Below are positions 7,826 through 16,767 of a DNA stretch of 64,000 nucleotides, in pieces. The DNA is from Bradyrhizobium ivorense (lineage in GTDB: Bacteria > Pseudomonadota > Alphaproteobacteria > Rhizobiales > Xanthobacteraceae), in the NCBI RefSeq assembly GCF_900696085.1, contig NZ_CAADFC020000016.1, forward strand, positions 1,116,001 through 1,180,000, written 5' to 3'. The position numbers and the translations under genes were made by a program. The notes below the pieces were generated by a model. That model searched no databases, had not been told where the DNA came from, and worked only from the letters and a program-made list of their open reading frames with translations. Positions within the stretch are counted from its first letter, which is position 1; every line of letters begins with the position of its first letter.

Positions 7826-10585
7826 TTATGTCATCGCCTCCCGCACGAGTTCCTCGGCCGCTTCGGCCAGGAGCTCGTCGGATGCTTCGCCATAAACTGA
7901 CTCGCGGCCGATTTCCAGCAGCGCGGGGACCGCAAGCGGGGAAACGTGGTCGAGCGACTTGTGGGTGATTCGCCCCTTGACGCGCGACAGCATGTCGCCA
8001 AGACGGCGGAGATCGAGCAAACCTGTGGCGGCATCACCGCGCGCGGCGCGCAGCAGCACATGGTCGGCCTGGTGCTTGCGCAGCACGTCGTAGATCAGGT
8101 CGGTCGAAAACAGCACCTGGCGGCGCGACTTCTCCTCGTCGGTGAAGCGGCGCGCGATCAGGCCCGAGATGATCGCGCAATTGCGGAAGGTGCGCTTCAT
8201 CAGCGCGGATTCCGCCAGCCACGCCTCGAGATCGTCGCCGAGCATGTCGGCGTCGAACAGCGCGTTGAGATCGAGTCTGCCCTGCCGGATCATGAAGGAG
8301 AGATCGCCGACGCCCCAGACCGCCAGCGCATATTCATTGGCGACGAAACCGAGCGGCCGGGCGCGGGCGCGCTCCAGCCGCCGCGTCAGCAGCATGCCGA
8401 GCGTCTGGTGCGCCAGCCGGCCCTCGAAGGGATAGCAGATCAGATAATGGCTGCCGCCGCGCGGAAAGGTCTCGACCAGCAGCTCGCGCACCGCCGGCAC
8501 GCGGGAATATTTTTTTTGCAGCGACAGCCAGTCGTGCACCTGGTCCGGCAGCGCATTCCAGGCGCGGCTGTTGTCGAGCAGCTTGCGGACGCGCTCGGCG
8601 AGATAGGTCGAGAGCGGGAACTTGCCGCCCATATAGGACGGCACCTTGGCGTCCTTGTCGTTGGCGCGGGAGACATAGACCTGGTCCTCGACCAGCGCCT
8701 CGTAACGCACCACCTCACCGCCGAACACAAAGGTGTCGCCGACGACGAGGCCTTCGATGAAGACCTCCTCGATCTCGCCGAGCATACGTCCGCCGCGCGC
8801 AATCGCGCCAGTCGAGCCGGAACCGCCGGCGCGCGAGCGCACCAGCCGCACCTTCAGCATGGTCTCTTCGACGATGGTGCCGACGTTGAGGCGGTAGCTC
8901 TGCCGCACCTTGGGATTGGCGACCCGCCAGCGGCCCTGCTTGTCCTGCTTGATGCGCGCGAATCGCTCATAGGTCTTCAGCGCGTAGCCGCCGGTGGCGA
9001 CGAAGTCTACGACATCGTCGAAATCGCTGCGGGCGAGCGCGGCGTAAGGCGCTGATGTGCGCACTTCATCGTAGAGCTCGTCCGACAAAAACGGCTTGCC
9101 GCAGGCGCAACCGAGCACGTGCTGGGCCAGCACGTCGAGCGCGCCGGTGCGCAGCGGCGGCGTGTCCTGCGCATTCTCGGCGATGGCATCGATCGCGACC
9201 GCGCACTCCAGCACTTCAAACCGGTTCGCCGGCACCAGCACAGCGCGCGAGGCTTCGTCAAAACGGTGGTTGGCGCGGCCGATCCGCTGCATCAGCCGCG
9301 ACGATCCCTTCGGCGCGCCGATATTGATCACGAGGTCGACGTCGCCCCAGTCGACGCCGAGATCGAGCGAGGAGGTGCAGACCACGCCGCGCAGCTTTCC
9401 CGCGGCCATCGCGTCCTCGACCTTGCGGCGCTGCGCAACGTCGAGCGAGCCGTGATGCAGCGCGATCGCAAGCCCGTCATCGTTCATGCGCCAGAGATCC
9501 TGGAACAGCATCTCGGCCTGACTGCGGGTGTTGACGAACACCAGCGTGGTCTTGTTGCGCTTGATCAGCTCGTAAACCTCGGGCAGCGCATGGCGCGCGC
9601 TGTGGCCGGACCATGGCAGCCGCTCGCGGGTGTCGAGCATCTCGACAACAGGCGGCGCGGCGCCGCCGGCGGTGACGACGTCGGCGGATGCGAACTCGCC
9701 GCCCGGCTGCGGCACCAGGAAACGCGCGAGCTGTTCAGGCTCGGCCACGGTCGCTGACAGGCCGATGGCGCGGATCTGCGGCGTGATGGTCCAGAGCCGC
9801 GCGAGCCCGAGCGACAACAGGTCGCCGCGCTTCGAGGTCACCAGCGCATGCAGCTCGTCGAGCACGATGCGCTTCAGTGACGAAAACAGATACGGCGCGT
9901 CGTCGGAGGCAAGCAGCAGCGCCAGCTGCTCGGGCGTCGTGAGCAAAATATCCGGCGGATAGCGCCGCTGCCGCTGCCGCCGCGACACCGGCGTGTCGCC
10001 GGTGCGGGTCTCGATCCGGATCGGCAGCCCCATCTCGGCGACCGGCGTCTCCAGATTGCGCGCGATGTCGACCGCGAGGGCTTTGAGCGGCGAGATGTAG
10101 AGCGTGTGCAGCCCGCCAGTGCGGCGAACGGAGCGGCCGGTGGAGATGAGACTGGGGCGAACTTTCTCCGCCGCCATCTCTTCGCCGCTTGCGCGGTCGT
10201 CAGACTCCTTCCCCCTGAAAGGGGGAAAGTTGGGACGGGGGTCAGCCGCTTGCTCCGTGCCCGCGGCCGGCCCCCACCCGTCCCGCTCGGTTGCGCTCAC
10301 ACGACCCCGAGCGTGCCGACCTCCCCCTTTCAGGGGAAGGTGAGAATCCTTGCGGTCCTGCTCGCCACTCAACTCCACCAGCGTCGGCAAAAACCCCGCC
10401 AGCGTCTTGCCGGCGCCGGTCGGCGCGATCAGCAGCGCCGAGCGCTGCTCGCGCGCCTTCGCCAGCAACGCGAGCTGGTGCTCGCGCGGCGACCAGCCGC
10501 GGGAAGCAAACCAGTCGCGAAACCGGCGCGACAAAAGATCGGCCGCCTCTGGCGGCGTGACGGAGAAGAGATCGAGCGTCGACAC
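7826..10585 (-). CDS. lhr: Ligase-associated DNA damage response DEXH-box helicase (Lhr-type)
   Basis: An SF2 helicase of about 919 residues. Motif I is APTGAGKT (about 54-61), motif Ia TLYISPLKAL, motif II DELH, then LSATV, the C-terminal RecA domain with VCTSSLDLGVDWGD and QRIGRANH, and the long Lhr C-terminal region. Between motifs I and Ia the protein holds about 80 extra Pro/Gly/Arg/Asp-rich residues, encoded by a palindromic repeat (see 10203-10350). No stop is introduced and the frame is kept. It is thought to unwind DNA for the associated ligase and nucleases. The start is a GTG at 10585; a TTG at 10591 adds two residues. Confidence 0.92.
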   Translation of the reverse strand: MSTLDLFSVTPPEAADLLSRRFRDWFASRGWSPREHQLALLAKAREQRSALLIAPTGAGKTLAGFLPTLVELSGEQDRKDSHLPLKGGGRHARGRVSATERDGWGPAAGTEQAADPRPNFPPFRGKESDDRASGEEMAAEKVRPSLISTGRSVRRTGGLHTLYISPLKALAVDIARNLETPVAEMGLPIRIETRTGDTPVSRRQRQRRYPPDILLTTPEQLALLLASDDAPYLFSSLKRIVLDELHALVTSKRGDLLSLGLARLWTITPQIRAIGLSATVAEPEQLARFLVPQPGGEFASADVVTAGGAAPPVVEMLDTRERLPWSGHSARHALPEVYELIKRNKTTLVFVNTRSQAEMLFQDLWRMNDDGLAIALHHGSLDVAQRRKVEDAMAAGKLRGVVCTSSLDLGVDWGDVDLVINIGAPKGSSRLMQRIGRANHRFDEASRAVLVPANRFEVLECAVAIDAIAENAQDTPPLRTGALDVLAQHVLGCACGKPFLSDELYDEVRTSAPYAALARSDFDDVVDFVATGGYALKTYERFARIKQDKQGRWRVANPKVRQSYRLNVGTIVEETMLKVRLVRSRAGGSGSTGAIARGGRMLGEIEEVFIEGLVVGDTFVFGGEVVRYEALVEDQVYVSRANDKDAKVPSYMGGKFPLSTYLAERVRKLLDNSRAWNALPDQVHDWLSLQKKYSRVPAVRELLVETFPRGGSHYLICYPFEGRLAHQTLGMLLTRRLERARARPLGFVANEYALAVWGVGDLSFMIRQGRLDLNALFDADMLGDDLEAWLAESALMKRTFRNCAIISGLIARRFTDEEKSRRQVLFSTDLIYDVLRKHQADHVLLRAARGDAATGLLDLRRLGDMLSRVKGRITHKSLDHVSPLAVPALLEIGRESVYGEASDELLAEAAEELVREAMT
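10203..10350. repeat. Palindromic repeat inserted in frame inside lhr
   Basis: The ends are inverted copies: CTTCCCCCTGAAAGGGGGAA on the left and CTCCCCCTTTCAGGGGAAGG on the right. Between them lies GC-rich sequence resembling the intergenic element at 31738-31873. It falls entirely within the lhr reading frame and codes for most of the 80-residue insertion between helicase motifs I and Ia. Confidence 0.8.
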
Positions 10586-10689
10586 GCCCAACAGGTAGGC
10601 GGTTCAGGCGGCTTCGTCGAGGGTGGGCGGGAATGGCAGCAGGTGGCAGGGGGTATGCCCCCGTCGAACTTTTGATGACGCGAAGCGCC

Positions 10690-10845
10690 TCGAAAGTCAC
10701 CTCGCCCCGCTTGCGGGGAGAGGTCGGATCGCATCGCCAGATGCGATCCGGGTGAGGGGGTACAGGCCTCGCAACTTGCACCGCCTGATGGAGAGATGCC
10801 CCTCACCCCGCCCTCTCCCCGCGAAGGGCGGGGAGAGGGGGACGA
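10690..10845. repeat. Intergenic palindromic elements
   Basis: Several hairpins: CCCCGCTTGCGGGG, GGATCGCATCGCCAGATGCGATCC, and a closing pair of CTCTCCCCGCGAAGGGCGGGGAG. They occupy the gap between lhr and the upstream ABC binding-protein gene. No gene is seen here. Confidence 0.7.
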
Positions 10846-10863
10846 GAGAGCGTGCGCCTTCCC

Positions 10864-12090
10864 CTACTCCGTCACGGGCTTGTCGGAGATATCCCAGTCC
10901 TTGCCGTTGAAGATCGAGATGTAGAGCGTCTTCATCGGCGTGTAGTCGTCGGGCGTGTAGCTGTAATTGACGCCGTCGAGGAAGAACGGCGAGTGGTAGC
11001 CGGCGAGCGTGGTGGCGTGCTTCAGCACGTTGGCGCGGGTCAGCTCGTCGCCGCAGCGGCGCAGGATTTCCGCCATCGAGGCCACCTGACCATAGCCGGC
11101 ATAGGCGATGGTGTTATCAGGATCGACATTGGGCAGATACTTCTTGCGCAACTCCTCGAACGCCATCGAGTCCGGATCCTTCTCCCAGCGGCCCGGCCCC
11201 GCCTCCTTGGCGTAGCGGATCGCGACGATGTCTTTGGCATTCTCGAAGCCGGCGGCGCTGAGGATCGAGCGGCCGGTCGAACCGGCCGACAACAGCTGCA
11301 GCGGCTTCCAGCCGAGCTCGGCGACCTTGCGGACCGACTGCGACGTCGCCTTGCCGGTGGTGATGTTGTAGAAGACGTCGGCGCCCGACTTCGAGAGATT
11401 GATGAGCTGGGAGTCGACCGTCGGATCGGTGAGATCGTAGGTCTGCTCCATGATCACCTGCGCGGTGCCGCCGGCATCCGCCAGCACCTTCTTGAAGGGA
11501 CCGAGGAAGTCGCGGCCGAAATCGTCGTTCTGGTAGAGGATGCCGATCTTGGCGTTCGGCTTCACGGCGACGACGTGCTTGGCGAGAATGCGCGCCTCGG
11601 TCGGATAGAGCGGCAGGCCCGCCATGGTCCATTTGTTGTTCTTCGGATCGTTCCACTTCGAGGCGCCGGTGTTGAGCAGCAGCTGCGGCACGCCCTTGGA
11701 ATTGAGATATTTATGCACGGCGGTCTGCGGCGCGGTGCCGAGCGAGCCGTACAGCGCCAGCACCTCCTCCTGCTCGACCAGGCGGCGCGTCGCCTCGACG
11801 CATTTCGGCGCGCTGTAGGCGTCGTCCATGGTGAGGAATTTCACCTTGCGGCCGTTGATGCCGCCCTTCTCGTTGATCATCTGGAAATAGGCTTCGCCGA
11901 CGCGGCCGAGCACGCCATAGAGCGAGCCGGGTCCGGAATGCGGCACGGTCTGCCCGAGCTTGATCTCGGTGTCGCTCGCGCCCGGATCGTATTTCTTCTC
12001 GGCGGCCCGGACGAACGGTGCGGGCAGCACCGACGCTGCGATGGCTGACAATGCGGTGGCGCCGAATTCGCGCCGGGTTTGCTTTTTCAT
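10864..12090 (-). CDS. Branched-chain amino acid-type ABC transporter substrate-binding protein
   Basis: A 408-residue type I periplasmic binding protein (LivJ/LivK-like). The N terminus has a twin-arginine style leader, TRREFGATALSAIAASVLPA, ending about APFVRA, so export by Tat is likely. The mature part opens with SDTEIKLGQTVPHSGPG and contains the two-lobe Peripla_BP pattern (VKFLTMDDAYSA, IGILYQNDDFG, YAGYGQVASMAEIL). No permease or ATPase genes are adjacent, so the partner subunits must be encoded elsewhere. The ligand could be amino acids, amides or aromatic acids. The start at 12090 was chosen because it places the leader correctly. Confidence 0.88.
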   Translation of the reverse strand: MKKQTRREFGATALSAIAASVLPAPFVRAAEKKYDPGASDTEIKLGQTVPHSGPGSLYGVLGRVGEAYFQMINEKGGINGRKVKFLTMDDAYSAPKCVEATRRLVEQEEVLALYGSLGTAPQTAVHKYLNSKGVPQLLLNTGASKWNDPKNNKWTMAGLPLYPTEARILAKHVVAVKPNAKIGILYQNDDFGRDFLGPFKKVLADAGGTAQVIMEQTYDLTDPTVDSQLINLSKSGADVFYNITTGKATSQSVRKVAELGWKPLQLLSAGSTGRSILSAAGFENAKDIVAIRYAKEAGPGRWEKDPDSMAFEELRKKYLPNVDPDNTIAYAGYGQVASMAEILRRCGDELTRANVLKHATTLAGYHSPFFLDGVNYSYTPDDYTPMKTLYISIFNGKDWDISDKPVTE

Positions 12091-12234
12091 TGTTTCTCTC
12101 CCTTGGAGCGCAAGCTGTCGCATTCCGCCATGCAGCGGGCAAGCGCGAAGTCATCACCGCGCGGCGCAATGCCGCCTCACGGCAAATGCGTAGCGTGTAG
12201 ACTCAAGTTGGGGTCACGGCGGCAGATGACGGTG

Positions 12235-12375
12235 CACCCTCTCCCCTTGTGGGAGAGGGTGGCGCAATCGAGCGGAGCGAGATGAAGCCGGGTGAGGGGT
12301 ATGTCTCCGCGGAGAGAGACCCCTCATCCGTCGCGGACTACGTCCGCGCCACCTTCTCCCACAAGGGGAGAAGGG
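12235..12375. repeat. Intergenic palindromic element
   Basis: The outer arms read CCCTCTCCCCTTGTGGGAGA at the left and TTCTCCCACAAGGGGAGAAG at the right, with CCGCGGAGAGAGACCCCTCA and GCGGACTACGTCCGC in between. It lies between the methyltransferase and ABC binding-protein genes. Nothing else is recognised in 12091-12385. Confidence 0.7.
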
Positions 12376-12385
12376 AAGAAAGCAC

Positions 12386-13312
12386 TCACGGCTTGATGGC
12401 CACCGCAACGAGTCCCGGCGCCGGGACGTTATCCTCGTTACGCGCCGACAGATCCTCGAGCAACGCCAGTGTCAGCCCAGCCGCCGCAACCGACGCGCGG
12501 ACATGCGCCGCACTGTGCGCATAGCGCAGCCCTTCGCCGACGATGACGCCCTCGCCGTCATGCGTTTCGGTCGTGAACGCGAGCACCCCGCCCGCCACCA
12601 GCACGCGCCTCGCCTCGGCGAGCACCGGCGCGAGATCGGCGACATAGACCATCGCGTCAGCGGCGAGGATCAGTTCGGCGCTGGCATCCCGCTTGCTCAC
12701 AATCCCCTTCAGCATGTCGTCAGTCTCGAGCTCGGCATAGAGGCCGGTTGAGCGCGCCTTCTCGATCATGCGCGGCGACAGGTCGATGCCGATGAAGTGG
12801 TCGACGTGTTTCGCGAACGCGCCGGCCGCAAGGCCGGTGCCGCAGCCGAGATCGATCGCGCGCTTGAAGAACGCCGGCTTCTTTGCAGCGGCCCGCACCG
12901 ACAGCACCGCCTTGAACAGCAGCGCCGGCCCCCGATAGCCGAGGTCGCCGACCAGCGCGGCCTCGAACCGCGGCGCATATTGGTCGAACAGCGTCTGAAC
13001 ATAAGCCGGCGGCATCGCGCTGACCGCCTCGGCGCCGAGCTGCATCAGGCGCAGGCCGGCGCCATGGCGGTCGTCGGGATCGGCCTCGCGCGCGGCGCGG
13101 AGGGCGGCGATCGCGGCCTCGCGCTGGCCGAGCTGCCGACGAATTTCGCCGAGCGTGAACCAGGCGGAGACGAAGTTCGGGGCGAGCTCGATGGCCTGCT
13201 CCAGCAGCTCGGCGGCGGCCGGCAGATCGCCCTTCAATTGCAGGTCGCGCGCGAACTCGAAGCGGCGGTCGGCGACGAGGTCGCCGGAGGACAGGAACAG
13301 GCGGGCTGGCAT
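12386..13312 (-). CDS. Class I SAM-dependent methyltransferase with N-terminal TPR
   Basis: A 308-residue protein in two parts. Residues about 15-85 form two TPR-like helical pairs (LPAAAELLEQAIELAPNF, REAAIAALRAAREADPDD). Residues about 145-300 form a Rossmann methyltransferase with SAM motif I DLGCGTG at 154-160, an acidic motif near FIGIDLSPRM and a late ARRVLVAGGVLAF. TPR-methyltransferase proteins of this shape are common in alphaproteobacteria, with unknown substrates. It lies between the two halves of the repair module, but nothing in it suggests a repair role. Confidence 0.85.
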   Translation of the reverse strand: MPARLFLSSGDLVADRRFEFARDLQLKGDLPAAAELLEQAIELAPNFVSAWFTLGEIRRQLGQREAAIAALRAAREADPDDRHGAGLRLMQLGAEAVSAMPPAYVQTLFDQYAPRFEAALVGDLGYRGPALLFKAVLSVRAAAKKPAFFKRAIDLGCGTGLAAGAFAKHVDHFIGIDLSPRMIEKARSTGLYAELETDDMLKGIVSKRDASAELILAADAMVYVADLAPVLAEARRVLVAGGVLAFTTETHDGEGVIVGEGLRYAHSAAHVRASVAAAGLTLALLEDLSARNEDNVPAPGLVAVAIKP

Positions 13313-13429
13313 TCGCTGTTAAGGAACCGATGTTGTCGTGAAAGCCGGGACTTTTTCCGAAGAAGCACGCGGCGGTCAAGCCCGCGCATGACGGCTAAAC
13401 ATCGCGGATCGAGCCCCTATATTGGCACC

Positions 13430-14488
13430 ATGCGTCCACACGACATCCTGATGCCCGTCCCGGCCGGCCTCGCTTGCAAGGTGGGCGGCTTCCATATCGA
13501 CCCCGTCAAGCCGGTCGAGCGCGCGCTGATCACCCACGGCCATTCCGACCACGCCCGCCCCGGCCACCGCGCGGTGCTCGCGACCCAGGAAACGCTCGAC
13601 ATGATGCGGCTGCGCTATGGCGACAATTTCGCCGGCTCCACGCAGGCGGTCGCTTACGGCGAGGAGATCAGGCTCGGCGATGTCACGGTGACGTTCCATC
13701 CTGCCGGCCATGTGCTGGGTTCGGCGCAGATCGCCGTGACCTGCAAGGACACGCGCATCGTCGCCTCCGGCGACTACAAGGATGCGCGCGACCCGACCTG
13801 CGTGGCGTTCGAGCTGGTGCCGTGCGACGTCTTCATCACCGAGGCGACCTTCGGGCTGCCGGTGTTCCGCCACGGCAACGCCGCCGACGAGGTGAACAAG
13901 CTGCTGGCCTCCGTCAAATTGTTTCCGGAGCGCGCGCATCTGGTCGGCGCCTACTCGCTCGGCAAGGCGCAGCGCGTGATCGCGCTGCTGCGCGAGGCCG
14001 GCTACGACGCGCCGATCTACCTGCACGGCGCGATGGAGAAGATCACATACTATTATCAAGAGCGCGGCATCCCGCTCGGCGAGCTCCGGCCGGCCCGCGG
14101 CATGAAGAAGGCGGAGCTTGCCGGCACCATCACGCTGGCGCCGCCGAGCGCGACATCCGACGTCTGGACACGACGTTTCCCCGATCCCGTCACCGCCTTC
14201 GCCTCCGGCTGGATGCGGGTGCGCGCCCGCGCCCGGCAAGGCGGCGTCGAGCTGCCGCTGGTGATTTCTGATCATGCCGACTGGGACGGCCTGATCGCGA
14301 CGATCGCCGCCACCGGCGCCGGCGAGATCTGGGTCACGCATGGCCAGGAAGATGCGCTGGTGCACTGGTGCAAGACCAGGGGCCTTGCCGCGCGGCCGCT
14401 CGACCTCGTCGGCTATGGCGACGAGGACGAAGGCGAGACCGCGGCGCTGACCGGCGAGGCCGAGCCCGTCGGCGAGGCCACGTCATGA
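13430..14488 (+). CDS. Ligase-associated DNA damage response exonuclease (MBL/beta-CASP)
   Basis: A 352-residue metallo-beta-lactamase-fold nuclease of the family always found with the Lhr/ligase set. The metal motif HGHSDH is at 36-41, then ATQETLDMM, CKDTRIVASGDYKD, and the late motifs DVFITEATFGLP and ISDHADWDGL. Related to SNM1/Pso2 and CPSF-type nucleases, it would trim DNA ends ahead of ligation. The start at 13430 (MRPHDILMPVPAGL) fits family N termini; an in-frame ATG at 13388 would add 14 residues. Its TGA overlaps the ligase start (ATGA, 14485-14488). Confidence 0.9.
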   Translation: MRPHDILMPVPAGLACKVGGFHIDPVKPVERALITHGHSDHARPGHRAVLATQETLDMMRLRYGDNFAGSTQAVAYGEEIRLGDVTVTFHPAGHVLGSAQIAVTCKDTRIVASGDYKDARDPTCVAFELVPCDVFITEATFGLPVFRHGNAADEVNKLLASVKLFPERAHLVGAYSLGKAQRVIALLREAGYDAPIYLHGAMEKITYYYQERGIPLGELRPARGMKKAELAGTITLAPPSATSDVWTRRFPDPVTAFASGWMRVRARARQGGVELPLVISDHADWDGLIATIAATGAGEIWVTHGQEDALVHWCKTRGLAARPLDLVGYGDEDEGETAALTGEAEPVGEATS

Positions 14489-16356
14489 ACCGCTTCGCCG
14501 AGCTGCTGGACCGCCTCGCCTACGAGCCCGGCCGCAACAACAAGATCAAGCTGCTGGTGGCCTATTTCCGCGCGACCGAGGACCCCGACCGCGGCTACGC
14601 GCTGGCGGCGCTGACCGGCGCGCTGTCGTTCAAGCACGCAAAACCCGGATTGATCCGCGACCTGATCACCGAGCGCGCCGATCCGGTGCTGTTCGGGTAT
14701 TCCTACGATTACGTCGGCGATCTCTCCGAGACGGTCGCGCTGATGTGGCCGAAGAGTACCGGCGCGTCTCACAACGAGTCTTTCCTGGGCCACCCCTCTC
14801 CCCAGCCCTCCCCCGCAAGGGGGGAGGGAGCCCAACCGTCGCGCTCACCTCACGGCGATTCGACAGTGATTGACGTGGGTGAGGGACGCATCAGCGGAAA
14901 GGCTCCCTCCCCCCTTGCGGGGGAGGGTCGGGGAGAGGGGTACCGCGGGCGAGATGTCGGCGATGACCCACGTACCCGCAACACACTGCACAACAACCCG
15001 CCGCCCGCGACGCTCACCGACGTCGTCACCACGCTGCGCACGCTCGGCAAAACCGAGCTGCCGGCGCAGCTGGCACGCTGGCTGGACGAGCTCGACGAGA
15101 CCGGGCGCTGGGCGCTGCTGAAGCTCGTCACCGGCGCGATGCGGATCGGGATTTCGGCGCGGCTGGCGAAGACCGCGGCGGCCGCGCTCGGCGACAAGGA
15201 CCCGCACGAGATCGAGTTGATGTGGCCGGGGCTGTCGCCGCCCTATCTCGATCTATTCGCCTGGCTGGAAAGTCGCGGCGACAAGCCGGTCAATCGCGAT
15301 CCCACCCCGTTCCGCCCGGTGATGCTGGCGCACGCGATCGAGGATACGGATTTCGCCGGTCTCGACGCCGCCGATTTCAGCGCGGAATGGAAGTGGGACG
15401 GCATTCGCGTGCAGGCGGTGTCCGGCCGCGACGCACGCGGCCACGTCCAGGCGCGGCTCTATTCGCGCACCGGGGAGGACATCACCGGCAGCTTTCCCGA
15501 TCTGGTGCCGTCGCTGCATCTGCCTGGCGCGATCGACGGCGAACTTTTGGTGCTGCGCGACGGCCGGGTGCAGACCTTCAACGTGCTGCAGCAGCGGCTC
15601 AACCGCAAGGTCGTCTCGCCAAAACTGATCAAGGAATTTCCGATCCACCTGCGGGCCTACGACCTGCTCGGCGACGACGAGAACGATCTGCGCGAGCTGC
15701 CGTTCGTCGAGCGCCGCGCGCATCTCGAACGCTTCGTCGCCAAGCTGAACGATCCGCGCATCGATCTGTCGCCGACCGTCCCGTTCGCAAGCTGGGACGA
15801 ACTCGCCGCGGCGCGCGCCGATCCGAAAAGTGCCGGTGCAGGCGACGACGCCGACGCGGTCGAGGGCGTGATGCTGAAGCGGCGCGATGCACCCTATCTG
15901 CCGGGCCGCCCGAAAGGGCCGTGGTGGAAATGGAAGCGCGATCCGCACATCATCGACGCGGTGCTGATGTATGCGCAGCGCGGTCACGGCAAACGCTCGT
16001 CCTATTATTCCGACTACACGTTCGGGGTCTGGACCCGCGGCGACGCCGGCGACGAGCTCGTGCCGGTCGGAAAAGCCTATTTCGGCTTCACCGATGAGGA
16101 GCTGTCGCAGATCGACCGCTTCGTCCGCCGCAACACCACGGAGAAATTCGGCCCGGTGCGCCATGTCGTGCATGAGCCCGACCAGGGGCTGGTGCTGGAA
16201 GTCGCCTTCGAGGGGCTGCAGCGCTCGCCGCGGCACAAGTCCGGCGTCGCGATGCGCTTTCCCCGCATCAGCCGGCTGCGCTGGGACAAGCCGCCGCGCG
16301 AGGCCGACCGGCTGGAAACGCTTGAACGGCTGTTAATGAGCATGACGGGAAGTTAA
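14485..16356 (+). CDS. ATP-dependent DNA ligase of the Lhr-associated repair set, with repeat-encoded insertion
   Basis: A 623-residue ligase, longer than the roughly 530-550 expected for this branch. The N-terminal helical domain runs to about 90 and resumes at about 170. The nucleotidyltransferase domain has the catalytic motif EWKWDGIR with Lys303, followed by SRTGEDIT, EGVMLKRRDAPY and WWKWKRDP. The OB domain ends the protein. Residues about 92-168 are a Pro/Gly/Ser/Arg-rich stretch encoded by a palindromic element (14785-14946), lying in the N-terminal DNA-binding domain where homologues have a short loop. The frame is kept and all catalytic motifs are present. It is coupled to the exonuclease by a 4-base overlap. 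Confidence 0.92.
   Translation: MNRFAELLDRLAYEPGRNNKIKLLVAYFRATEDPDRGYALAALTGALSFKHAKPGLIRDLITERADPVLFGYSYDYVGDLSETVALMWPKSTGASHNESFLGHPSPQPSPARGEGAQPSRSPHGDSTVIDVGEGRISGKAPSPLAGEGRGEGYRGRDVGDDPRTRNTLHNNPPPATLTDVVTTLRTLGKTELPAQLARWLDELDETGRWALLKLVTGAMRIGISARLAKTAAAALGDKDPHEIELMWPGLSPPYLDLFAWLESRGDKPVNRDPTPFRPVMLAHAIEDTDFAGLDAADFSAEWKWDGIRVQAVSGRDARGHVQARLYSRTGEDITGSFPDLVPSLHLPGAIDGELLVLRDGRVQTFNVLQQRLNRKVVSPKLIKEFPIHLRAYDLLGDDENDLRELPFVERRAHLERFVAKLNDPRIDLSPTVPFASWDELAAARADPKSAGAGDDADAVEGVMLKRRDAPYLPGRPKGPWWKWKRDPHIIDAVLMYAQRGHGKRSSYYSDYTFGVWTRGDAGDELVPVGKAYFGFTDEELSQIDRFVRRNTTEKFGPVRHVVHEPDQGLVLEVAFEGLQRSPRHKSGVAMRFPRISRLRWDKPPREADRLETLERLLMSMTGS
14785..14946. repeat. Palindromic repeat inserted in frame inside the DNA ligase gene
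   Basis: The arms are CCCTCCCCCGCAAGGGGGGA on the left and TCCCTCCCCCCTTGCGGGGG on the right, with outer CACCCCTCTCCCC and GGGGAGAGGGGTA. This is the same class as the intergenic element at 55345-55490. The whole element is read through in the ligase frame. Confidence 0.8.
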
Positions 16357-16454
16357 GCCGCGCATCTGCATGGCAGCCATTGATTGGGGTTCCCGGGTTC
16401 CCCATCTGCCCCGCCGTGACCTATAATCGCCACGCGATTCCGCAGGAGACAGTG

Positions 16455-16760
16455 ATGCCTAACGACGTCAGGGATTTGCCGGCCGGCCGGAGTGACGGCC
16501 TGTACCGCTTTCTCGGCGGATCGCCGCTCTCGGTGGCGTTCCGGCTGATCCTGCTCTCGATCCTGGTCGGCGTCGTGCTCGCCGCTGTTGGCCTCGACCC
16601 GTGGAATATCCTCTACAGCATCCGCCGGCTGTTCCAGACCATCTGGGATTTCGGCTTCGACGCGATCAATTGGGCCTGGCGCTACTTCCTGCTCGGCGCC
16701 GTGATCGTGATCCCGATCTGGCTGCTGTCGCGGCTGCTCGGCGCGCCGCGCGGCCGCTAG
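16455..16760 (+). CDS. Small membrane protein (DUF6460-like)
   Basis: A 101-residue protein with two or three hydrophobic segments (VAFRLILLSILVGVVLAAVG and YFLLGAVIVIPIWLLSRLL) joined by an amphipathic stretch rich in Trp/Phe. I recall similar Rhizobiales proteins under DUF6460; that family name is tentative. No function is known. The ATG at 16455 follows GCAGGAGACAGTG, a good ribosome site. It sits 7 bases before the MBL hydrolase gene and probably shares its transcript. Confidence 0.7.
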   Translation: MPNDVRDLPAGRSDGLYRFLGGSPLSVAFRLILLSILVGVVLAAVGLDPWNILYSIRRLFQTIWDFGFDAINWAWRYFLLGAVIVIPIWLLSRLLGAPRGR

Positions 16761-16767
16761 GGAGAGC

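Noticed and set aside
7946..9055. Plus-strand open frame of 369 residues opposite lhr
   Set aside because: Composition and lack of motifs mark it as the complement of the helicase gene.
10690..10845. Possible CRISPR array
   Set aside because: The short repeats are inverted, not direct, and have no uniform spacing. They are palindromic elements.
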